Assembly (NCBI GenBank): GCA_018110825.1
Contig: JAGBCL010000115.1
Span: 62,001-126,000, forward strand
Direction of reading: 5' to 3'
Origin: Oscillospiraceae bacterium
Lineage (GTDB): Bacteria > Bacillota > Clostridia > Oscillospirales > Ruminococcaceae
Length of the DNA: 64,000 nt
Shown: in pieces, positions 16,643 through 24,058 of the stretch
Layout of the letters: the number at the start of each line of letters is the position of its first letter
Numbering within the stretch: the stretch's first letter is position 1
The notes under the pieces: model-generated
What the model was told of the DNA's origin: nothing
The model's database searches: none
The model's input: only the letters and a program-made list of their open reading frames with translations
Made by a program: the position numbers and the translations under genes

Positions 16643-17869
16643 ATGGGAAACAGAACCTATAATAAAATTATTATCAAGAATGAACAAAATGCCAATAAAA
16701 CCGTAGCAACAGTTATGTCAATAACTTTTGGCTTTTTTACACTTATTTATATTCTCAATCTGCTTGGAATATTTGTAATCGATATCCTCCCAATGAGTAT
16801 TGCATATTCAATAGGCAGTATCCTTCTGCTCTTGCCAAATCTTCTCAACAAGGTAATCGGCACGGAATCGAGGGCACTGAAATATATCTATGTATGTCTT
16901 GCAGCATTGTTTGTGCTAATGGTTATATCTGTACTTACCCATCATGTTGTGGTAATTTATATTTTCCCCGTAGCAATTTCCCTTATTTACTTTTCAAAAA
17001 AATTAACCAGAATTTCTACAGCCATCACTGTAGCTGTAACAATCGGCGGTCAGTTTATCGGATTAAAATTCGGACGAATTGACGACAACTTCCTTGATAT
17101 GAAATCATTCCTGCTTTATGGACTTTTGCCAAGAACACTTCTGCTGATATGTCTTTCTCTTCTTCTTGAGCACGTTACCACCCGTACTGCAGCATTACTC
17201 AAAGAAGATGCGGAAAATTACGAGCAGCAGGTCAGATACAGTAGAAATATGGTTTATGGTTTTGCAACACTTGTTGAAAATCGTGACGAAAGCACTGGCG
17301 GACACATCAAGCGTACAAGCCTTTATGCGGAAATACTTGCAAGAAAGCTGAAAGAAAAGGGTCTGTACAGCGACATTATAACCGAAGATTTCATAAGTTA
17401 TCTTGCAACAGTTGCTCCGCTTCACGATATCGGAAAAATTGCTATTCCTGATGATGTCCTTTGTAAACCGGGTAAACTTACTGATGAAGAATTTGCGATA
17501 ATGAAATCCCATTCTTCAATAGGCGGTGAAATTATACGTGAAACTTTCACCGGAATTGCTGATGAGGATTACAAGGGAATGGCTTACGAGGTCGCACACT
17601 GTCACCATGAAAAATGGAATGGCAAAGGCTATCCTGACGGAATAAAGGAGGACGAAATTCCTCTTGCGGCAAGAATTATGGCTGTTGCAGATGTTTTTGA
17701 CGCTGTATCCCAGAAACGCTGTTATCGCGAAGCATTGCCGCTTGAGCAATGCTTTGATATCATTTCTGATGGTATCGGACGGGATTTTGACCCTGTTATT
17801 GCAGAAACTTTTCTTGAACTGCGTGAGAAAATCACAAAAATAGTAAAGGCGGAAGAATTCTTATCCTAA
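16643..17869 (+). CDS. HD-GYP domain protein, putative cyclic-di-GMP phosphodiesterase
   Basis: The protein has 408 residues. The N-terminal half (about residues 20-185) is a membrane domain of about six spans. A short helical linker leads to an HD-GYP domain with HIKRTSLYAEILA, HDIGKIAIPDDVL (about 260-272), MKSHSSIGGEII, HCHHEKWNGKGYP (the GYP at about 329) and MAVADVFDAV. All metal-binding histidines and aspartates and the GYP motif are present, so hydrolysis of cyclic-di-GMP is likely. uvrC follows after 18 bases on the same transcript, probably without functional linkage. Confidence 0.88.
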   Translation: MGNRTYNKIIIKNEQNANKTVATVMSITFGFFTLIYILNLLGIFVIDILPMSIAYSIGSILLLLPNLLNKVIGTESRALKYIYVCLAALFVLMVISVLTHHVVVIYIFPVAISLIYFSKKLTRISTAITVAVTIGGQFIGLKFGRIDDNFLDMKSFLLYGLLPRTLLLICLSLLLEHVTTRTAALLKEDAENYEQQVRYSRNMVYGFATLVENRDESTGGHIKRTSLYAEILARKLKEKGLYSDIITEDFISYLATVAPLHDIGKIAIPDDVLCKPGKLTDEEFAIMKSHSSIGGEIIRETFTGIADEDYKGMAYEVAHCHHEKWNGKGYPDGIKEDEIPLAARIMAVADVFDAVSQKRCYREALPLEQCFDIISDGIGRDFDPVIAETFLELREKITKIVKAEEFLS

Positions 17870-17887
17870 CGAAAGGAGTGACAGCCG

Positions 17888-19717
17888 ATGAATGAACGTC
17901 TGCCGTATCTGCGTGAAAAAACCGCAAAGCTTACAACCAACCCCGGCGTGTACCGTATGCGTGACAAGGGCGGAAATATCATCTACATCGGCAAGGCGAA
18001 AAACCTTAAAAACCGTGTTACAAGCTATTTCCGTGAAACGCCTGACCACACTCCGAAGGTTGCAAAAATGGTTTCCCATGTTTACGATTACGACTTTATC
18101 GTAACCGATACCGAGTACGAGGCGCTCGTCCTTGAGTGCTCAATGATTAAACAACATATGCCCAAGTACAACATCCTGCTGAAGGATGACAAGGGCTACA
18201 GCTATATAAAAATTTCCGAGGGCGAGTACCCGAAAATCACTATGGAAATGCAGAAGAAGGGCAGCGGTACCTACCTCGGACCTTACACCAGCACTTTCGT
18301 TGCAAAGCAGGCTGTTGAGGAAGCCAACAAGGTTTTTATGCTTCCGACCTGCAAGAGAGTTTTTCCGAGAGATATGGGGAAATTCCGACCTTGCCTCAAT
18401 CACCACATCAAACAGTGTATGGGTGTCTGCACGGGTAAAATTTCTGCCGAGGAGTACGACAAAACCGTTGAGCAGGCTGTTGAGTACATCAAAAACGGCT
18501 CTGAGGCTTCCATTGAAACGCTGACGGAGAAGATGATGATTGCTGCGGAAAATCTCGACTTTGAGCTTGCGGCAAAGCTTCGGGACAGAATTTCCGCAAT
18601 CAAGCGTGCGGCGGATAATCAGAAAATCGTTTCCGAGGATATGCGTGACACGGACATTATTGCTGTTGCACAGAATGGCGAGTACGCTTGTGCAGCGGTG
18701 CTCATGTACCGTATGGGACGGCTTTTTGACCGTACCGAATTTGACCTCGGCGACCTTGATAAAGAGGACAATATGCTGGAGGATTTCGTACTTCAGTATT
18801 ACTCCGACCCAACGAAAATTCCCCGTGAAATCATTACTGAGGAAACCCTGCCAAACGAGGAAATGGTTGAGCGTCTGCTCCGTGAAAGAAGCGGACGTGC
18901 TGTAACTCTTTCTTCAAAATCAAGGGGCAAGGGTCTGCGGCTGATAATGATGGCGAAGTCCAACGCAAGCGACAGCCTTGCAATCAAGGTCGGACGCACG
19001 GGCAAGGAAATCGTTGCACTTGAAGCACTGGGAAAAATTCTCGGACTTCCCGAGCCGCCTGTCTATATTGAGTCCTACGATATTTCCAACCTTGGAAGCT
19101 CATCAATGGTTGCAGGTATGGTCGTGTTTGAAAACGGACGTCCCCTGAAAAAAGCGTATAAGAAATTTTCCATCAAGGAAACACAGATACAGAATGACTA
19201 TGCAAGTATGCGTGAAGTGCTGGAAAGACGTTTCCGCCATTACCTTGACGGCACTGAAACCGATGAGGGATTCAATCGTCTCCCCGACCTTATCCTGCTT
19301 GACGGCGGCAAGGGTCAGGTTAATGCTGTTGAGCCTATACTCCGTGAAATGGGGATAAACGTGCCGATTTTCGGTATGGTCAAGGACAACAACCACCGCA
19401 CCCGTGCAATTGCCACATCAGGCTCGGAAATTGCAATTTCAGGCACAAAGTCGGCATTTATGCTTGTCACAAGAATACAGGACGAGGTGCACCGTTTCTC
19501 AATTACTTTCCAGCGGAATAAGCACCGCAAGCAGTCCTATGAAATGGGCATTACTAAAATCAAGGGCATAGGTGAAAAGAAGGCACAGAAGCTTTTCTCC
19601 ACCTTCAAAACCCGTGAGGAATTCAAAAAGGCAACCCCCGAGGAGATTGCCAAAGCGGCAGGGATAAATATTACCCTTGCCCAGGAAGTATACGAATTTG
19701 TACAGAATGAATTATAA
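17888..19717 (+). CDS. uvrC: Excinuclease ABC subunit C
   Basis: A UvrC of 609 residues, the normal length. In order it has the GIY-YIG nuclease (GVYRMRDKGGNIIYIGKAKN, residues about 18-37, 3' incision), a UVR motif (AAENLDFELAAKLRDRISAI, about 218-237, UvrB contact), the RNase-H-like 5' nuclease (YDISNLGSSSMVAGMVVF, about 397 onward) and C-terminal helix-hairpin-helix repeats (ITKIKGIGEKKAQKLFSTF). It performs both cuts in nucleotide excision repair with UvrAB. A ribosome site (AAAGGAGTG) precedes the ATG. A terminator follows. Confidence 0.97.
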   Translation: MNERLPYLREKTAKLTTNPGVYRMRDKGGNIIYIGKAKNLKNRVTSYFRETPDHTPKVAKMVSHVYDYDFIVTDTEYEALVLECSMIKQHMPKYNILLKDDKGYSYIKISEGEYPKITMEMQKKGSGTYLGPYTSTFVAKQAVEEANKVFMLPTCKRVFPRDMGKFRPCLNHHIKQCMGVCTGKISAEEYDKTVEQAVEYIKNGSEASIETLTEKMMIAAENLDFELAAKLRDRISAIKRAADNQKIVSEDMRDTDIIAVAQNGEYACAAVLMYRMGRLFDRTEFDLGDLDKEDNMLEDFVLQYYSDPTKIPREIITEETLPNEEMVERLLRERSGRAVTLSSKSRGKGLRLIMMAKSNASDSLAIKVGRTGKEIVALEALGKILGLPEPPVYIESYDISNLGSSSMVAGMVVFENGRPLKKAYKKFSIKETQIQNDYASMREVLERRFRHYLDGTETDEGFNRLPDLILLDGGKGQVNAVEPILREMGINVPIFGMVKDNNHRTRAIATSGSEIAISGTKSAFMLVTRIQDEVHRFSITFQRNKHRKQSYEMGITKIKGIGEKKAQKLFSTFKTREEFKKATPEEIAKAAGINITLAQEVYEFVQNEL

Positions 19718-19720
19718 GAA

Positions 19721-19757
19721 AACCGCTTCCGTAACAAAAACGGAAGCGGTTATTTTT
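19721..19757. terminator. Terminator after uvrC
   Basis: A 12-base-pair stem (AACCGCTTCCGT / ACGGAAGCGGTT) with a T run. It lies between convergent genes and may act in both directions. Confidence 0.88.
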
Positions 19758-21444
19758 ATGATGCACTATTCTTCATAAATGTTATAAAATCAGACTTCGG
19801 AACAGGCTTTGAATAGTAGTAGCCCTGAATGAATTCGCAATCCAGTTCAGCAAATTTCTTTGCAAGCTCGGCGTTTTCAACACCCTCAACCACAATGCTC
19901 ATATCCATATCCTTCAGCATTTTGATTGTGTTTTTCAGAACTATCCACATTCTCGGGTTATTTTCCTCGTCAACAAAAGTCTTGTCCAGCTTTACAATAG
20001 AAATAGGCAGCGAAGCAACACTCTTTATATTTGAATAACCCGTACCATAATCATCAAGTGAGAAGCTTATTCCTGCCTGAGTGAGCTTTTCAAGGTTATT
20101 CACCATAACATTCTGCGCATAAGAAGCGGCCGTTTCTGTAATTTCCAGATTGATTTTATCGGGAGTAACTCCATACTTGTTCATAATCTGGAGCACCTTG
20201 TCCGCAAGGTCAGTCTGCATGCACTGTGCAACGGAAAGGTTGATTTCAATATAATCAAGACCAAGTTCCTTGAATTCATCACCTGAAATGAAGTGACACA
20301 CTTCTTCAAGAACATAATCACCTATACGGTGAATAGCACCGCTTTTTTCTGCAGCTGTAATAAACACATCAGGAGGAATAAATCCGAATTTTTCATCATG
20401 GAGTCTGAGCAAGGCCTCAGCTGAAATAAACCTCCCCTTTTCAACCGAGAAAATCGGCTGATAATATACGGAGAATCTTCTGTTTGCAAGTGCGTCATCG
20501 ATAATATTATCGATTTCATTGTTAAGCTTGAACGCTCTGTTTGCGATAATATCAGAAGCTTTCAATACATTTCCTGAATATGGAACAGAGCTTGAAAGTT
20601 CAGTACCGAATGAAATCAGCGTTTTGAAATCAGGGATATCTGTCGGACAATATGCAACGCATACATGAGCCATAATATTAAGTTCCAGCTGACTGATAAT
20701 AACGCTGTTTTTCAGTTCAGTGTTTATGGCTTCAGCCATTTTATCGATTTTGTCCCAGTTGTTTTTGTTTACAACAACACGAAAACCGCCTCTGTCCAGA
20801 TAGTAAAGACCTGCATAGACCTTCATATCCTTATTGATAACTGCAAGCTTATTTGCAACAATTTTCAACAGTTTTGCAGACAAATCATACCCAAGCATTG
20901 AAGCAACAGAAGAATAATTTGTAATATTAATAAGAATTATGCCGACTTCTTTCTGATTGACAAAGTTCTTTTTCATCGCATCAGCGTAAGCACCATGCTT
21001 TCCGAGTTCAGTTACCATATCCACAAGCTCTTCAGGACGCTGAATGGTTATTGCAACAATTACAACTGCAACAGAAGTGAAGAAAAGTTCAACAATCCAC
21101 ATAGGCAGCACGCACTGAATTGCTACAGCAGAAAGCGTAAGCGGATAGATTACCAGCATTGAAATGAAGTGCGATGTGCGGAAAAGCTCACGGCATTTGA
21201 TAATATAGAACAGGCCAAAGCCGACATAGGAAAGGGCACAGATATACGCAACCCAGAACATTGAACCTCTTGTGTACACAAAATTTTCGTCTATGTAGAA
21301 CATGTCCTTTGTTAAAGGATTGAGAATAACCGCAACAAGAATTACCGTAATCGGCAAGGTAATGAACACACCTGTAGTGAAGCGTCCCTTAAGCTTATGC
21401 CATGTGTCCGCAAGACTGATTATATACAGCGTATACACGGGCAT
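19756..21444 (-). CDS. EAL domain protein with degenerate GGDEF; N-terminus cut off by an in-frame stop
   Basis: The open part encodes 562 residues: membrane spans (to about residue 130), a degenerate GGDEF domain (LDRGGFRVV instead of RxGGDEF) and a full EAL domain with AEALLR, INLSVAQ, LEITE, DDYGTGYS, KLDKTFV and EGVE, so all catalytic residues look intact. It would degrade cyclic-di-GMP. The same frame continues upstream past a single TAG (21532-21534) into a further membrane segment with a good start at 21687. The ATG at 21444 lacks a ribosome site. The gene is therefore either a recent nonsense mutant, read through, or restarted internally. Confidence 0.72.
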   Translation of the reverse strand: MPVYTLYIISLADTWHKLKGRFTTGVFITLPITVILVAVILNPLTKDMFYIDENFVYTRGSMFWVAYICALSYVGFGLFYIIKCRELFRTSHFISMLVIYPLTLSAVAIQCVLPMWIVELFFTSVAVVIVAITIQRPEELVDMVTELGKHGAYADAMKKNFVNQKEVGIILINITNYSSVASMLGYDLSAKLLKIVANKLAVINKDMKVYAGLYYLDRGGFRVVVNKNNWDKIDKMAEAINTELKNSVIISQLELNIMAHVCVAYCPTDIPDFKTLISFGTELSSSVPYSGNVLKASDIIANRAFKLNNEIDNIIDDALANRRFSVYYQPIFSVEKGRFISAEALLRLHDEKFGFIPPDVFITAAEKSGAIHRIGDYVLEEVCHFISGDEFKELGLDYIEINLSVAQCMQTDLADKVLQIMNKYGVTPDKINLEITETAASYAQNVMVNNLEKLTQAGISFSLDDYGTGYSNIKSVASLPISIVKLDKTFVDEENNPRMWIVLKNTIKMLKDMDMSIVVEGVENAELAKKFAELDCEFIQGYYYSKPVPKSDFITFMKNSAS

Positions 21445-21531
21445 TGTCAGATTTCTGAAAATCAGATATCCGGAATGTGAAATATACCTGCATACAATAT
21501 TTGTACTGCGGGCAATATCGAGCGAAACAGC

Positions 21532-21687
21532 CTAGATATCGAAAGCAATGTCTGTAAAAACAATTGCAACAAGGAGAATAAAAAGACGATTGGTTGTACC
21601 GTGCGTCATTTTTCTGTACATAATTGAAAATGCGGCAACAGCTGTAATAATTAACGCACATACATCAAAATAAATTATCGGCGTCAT
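21532..21687 (-). pseudogene. Severed 5' part of the EAL gene
   Basis: Starting at the ATG at 21687, behind AAAGGGGTG, 51 codons encode a membrane segment ending in FTDIAFDI and then TAG. The next codons in the same frame (AVSLDIARSTNIV) continue smoothly into the EAL protein, so one base change (for example TGG or TAT to TAG) would explain the break. A clean membrane-protein pattern on both sides argues against a frameshift. Confidence 0.6.
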
Positions 21688-21812
21688 TACGTTCACCCCT
21701 TTTATGCTCACAAGAAAACCACATGTTGATTTGACACCATTTATGTACAATTAAAGCATAGCACAAATATGTTAACAAATAAAGTCTTCCGCAAAATAAC
21801 GTAACTTTAAAC

Positions 21813-21853
21813 AAAAACTGAGGGGTTTTATTATGAATAATACCCCTCAGTTT
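21813..21853. terminator. Terminator of the dipicolinate synthase operon
   Basis: A 12-base-pair stem (AAACTGAGGGGT / ACCCCTCAGTTT) with a T run on the minus strand after the stem. It lies ten bases past the dpaB stop. Confidence 0.85.
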
Positions 21854-21862
21854 ACAAATTTC

Positions 21863-22447
21863 CTATAAATTGATAATAGGTTGAAGCTGCCTTTTTTCCA
21901 GAGCAGCGCAAATTGTTTCGGGAATAAGTGAAAAATCTGCCGAAAGTGACCTTGGTTTTGCTTCCGCATCGTCCTGTGCAAACGGCACAAAATACACATT
22001 TCTGTAATTAAGCAACGCACCTATATTCTTGGCTGAACCTGCAAGACCATCGTTTGTCGAAAGTGCAATAACAAGAGGGGAACTGTTCCGCAGATGTGAT
22101 TTTGCCGCCATCACAACCGGAGTATCAATGATTCCCACTGCAAGCTTTGCAAGAGTATTTCCGGTACAAGGAGAAATAACCAGGACATCAAACATTTTCT
22201 TTGGTCCTACAGGCTCTGTTTCTGCAATTGAACGCATAACACGCTTTCCCGTCAGTTTTTCGAGACGTTCAATATGTTCCTGTGATTTCCCGAAACGTGT
22301 GTCAATATAAGCTGCATTGAACGACATGATTGCTGTAACATCTGCACCCGCATTGACAAGCTGTTCAAGCTGTTCAAATGACTTGCTGAACGTACAGAAG
22401 GAACCGCACAGTGCATACCCTATCTTCTTTCCTTTAAAGTCGGTCAT
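21863..22447 (-). CDS. dpaB: Dipicolinate synthase subunit B (flavoprotein)
   Basis: A flavoprotein of 194 residues with GKKIGYALCGSFCTF at the N-terminus, ISPCTGNTLAKLA and STNDGLAGSAKNIG, matching SpoVFB. With DpaA it makes dipicolinic acid from dihydrodipicolinate in the mother cell, for calcium-DPA loading of the spore core. I use the ATG at 22447, behind GAGGTG; an in-frame GTG at 22456 lacks a ribosome site. It overlaps the end of dpaA by 14 bases, indicating coupling. Confidence 0.93.
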   Translation of the reverse strand: MTDFKGKKIGYALCGSFCTFSKSFEQLEQLVNAGADVTAIMSFNAAYIDTRFGKSQEHIERLEKLTGKRVMRSIAETEPVGPKKMFDVLVISPCTGNTLAKLAVGIIDTPVVMAAKSHLRNSSPLVIALSTNDGLAGSAKNIGALLNYRNVYFVPFAQDDAEAKPRSLSADFSLIPETICAALEKRQLQPIINL

Positions 22448-23318
22448 CAAGCTCACCTCTTTCAGAAAGAATATTAATTACTGTTTCCGCAATAACCTCG
22501 CCTGATGTTACGGGTGCAACCTTTCCTGGCAGAGAAAGCAGCCACACAGCTTTTATGCCGAGTTTTCCTGCCGTGTCGAAATCAACGCCTCCCGGCTTTG
22601 AAGCAAGGTCAATAACGAGACTGTTTTTGCTGATAAGTTTCAGCTTTTTCTCATCGAGAATTACTGCAGGAATCGTATTGATAATAACTTCACTTTCTTC
22701 AAGCTGCTGATTCATCGACGAAATATTAACTGCACCGCATCCGTATACCCTTGCCCATGCAAGGTCGGAACATTTTCTTGCAGCAACGGTAATATCGGCA
22801 TGAAATCCTTTAAGCATATCAATCAGTACCTTTGCGATTCTGCCTGCACCGAGGACAAGAACTTTCCGTCCCGAAAGAGTTGTTGCCAGTTCCTCCATTG
22901 CAACCTGAATTGCGCCCTCTGCTGTCGCAACCGCATTCAGAACTGCAAATTCCTCTCTTGATGCGTAATCCTCAACGGTAATTCCCTTTTCTTCAAATAA
23001 CTTTCTCACATCAGGTGCAAGCATACCACCCAGAACAATTCCGTCATCCTTTATAACAGGAATAAGGCTTTCAAGGGAAATACTGCTTCCCGAATACGGA
23101 GTGCTTACAGTTATTCCGTCTGCCGACACAGGCAGCGGAAGAATTATGTAGTCCGCACGCAAATCCATATCCGTAACCCAGTCTATAACACGGACTCTGT
23201 CCGATATATCAACGTTTTTTCCAAAACCGACTGCATAAACCGTATAACATTCTGCCAGTCTGTCAGCAAGCGTAACAAATCTCAGGTCTCCGCCTGCAAC
23301 CAAAAAAGTTTTCTTCAT
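22434..23318 (-). CDS. dpaA: Dipicolinate synthase subunit A
   Basis: The product has 294 residues. It begins with a MKKTFLVAGGD nucleotide-binding segment and carries a second Rossmann motif, VLVLGAGRIAKVL (about residues 150-162), as in SpoVFA. The product forms the oxidoreductase with DpaB. The ATG at 23318 follows AAAGGAAG by six bases; the frame also offers a TTG two codons earlier. A candidate sigma-K promoter lies about 50 bases upstream, as expected for a mother-cell gene. Confidence 0.93.
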   Translation of the reverse strand: MKKTFLVAGGDLRFVTLADRLAECYTVYAVGFGKNVDISDRVRVIDWVTDMDLRADYIILPLPVSADGITVSTPYSGSSISLESLIPVIKDDGIVLGGMLAPDVRKLFEEKGITVEDYASREEFAVLNAVATAEGAIQVAMEELATTLSGRKVLVLGAGRIAKVLIDMLKGFHADITVAARKCSDLAWARVYGCGAVNISSMNQQLEESEVIINTIPAVILDEKKLKLISKNSLVIDLASKPGGVDFDTAGKLGIKAVWLLSLPGKVAPVTSGEVIAETVINILSERGELDDRL

Positions 23319-23369
23319 AAACAACTTCCTTTCCGATGTATATTAAAATGGAGATTTCAATTTCCCCTT

Positions 23370-23396
23370 TATAATATGTCTGACAAAGGAATTTGT
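23370..23396 (-). promoter_or_regulatory. Putative sigma-K promoter of dpaAB
   Basis: On the minus strand, CATATTATA (23370-23378) matches the CATAnnnTA -10 of sigma-K, and an AC dinucleotide lies 16 bases upstream as the minimal -35. No sigma-A hexamer pair was seen here. Confidence 0.45.
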
Positions 23397-23418
23397 GAAA
23401 ATTGCTTTACAAAACAAA

Positions 23419-23451
23419 ACTCCCCCGGCAAGCTTCCCTGCCGAAGGAGTA
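23419..23451 (-). terminator. Terminator of the GH2/HD hydrolase operon
   Basis: An imperfect stem (ACTCC..CCGGCA / TGCCG..GGAGT), followed on the minus strand by a T-rich tract. Confidence 0.7.
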
Positions 23452-23457
23452 ATAACC

Positions 23458-24045
23458 TTATTTTACTGACCCTTCAAGATAATATGATGCCTCCATATCC
23501 GCAACGCTCAATGCAAAAGCAAGCGGAAACATCTCAAAGGATTTTCCTACCTGATTAGGGTCATCATTTGCCGAAAACCCCATATGATATCTTATTGCAA
23601 ACGCCTCCTCACGGGAAAGACGCATAAATCCCGTTATTATATAAACCGATTTTTCACCGTGACCGTAAGGAAGCTTATCATCAATTGCGTAATAAGGAAC
23701 TTTCTCCCACTGACCCTTGTCATTCTTGGCATTGCGATAATCGACCTTATAGAAATTCACCTTGCAGATATCGTGAAGGAGTGCAGCAATTGCAATTGTT
23801 TCCTCTGAATAATTCATGCCATATACATCTTTTGCACGCTCACGGGAAAGATAATCCTTCAGGCAATGATACACATTCAGACTATGCTCCAGCAAGCCTC
23901 CCTCATAGGCACCATGGAAACGTGTGCTGGCAGGAGCAGTAAAGAAATCGCTTTTATCGGAAAGCAGATACTCCAGCAGCTTATCTGCACCCTCACGGGT
24001 AATATTATTTCTGTAAATTTCAAGAAATTCCTCTTTTAAACTCAT
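23458..24045 (-). CDS. HD domain phosphohydrolase
   Basis: A soluble protein of 195 residues with the HD metal-binding pattern: LLEHSLNVY, ALLHDICKVNFY (the HD pair, about residues 90-91), GHGEKS and a late RYHMG. This is the general HD hydrolase fold acting on nucleotides or phosphate esters; the substrate cannot be told. The gene starts 13 bases after the beta-mannosidase stop and shares its transcript. It has no GYP motif, so it is unlikely to be a cyclic-di-GMP enzyme. Confidence 0.78.
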   Translation of the reverse strand: MSLKEEFLEIYRNNITREGADKLLEYLLSDKSDFFTAPASTRFHGAYEGGLLEHSLNVYHCLKDYLSRERAKDVYGMNYSEETIAIAALLHDICKVNFYKVDYRNAKNDKGQWEKVPYYAIDDKLPYGHGEKSVYIITGFMRLSREEAFAIRYHMGFSANDDPNQVGKSFEMFPLAFALSVADMEASYYLEGSVK

Positions 24046-24058
24046 TTTATTCTGCCTT

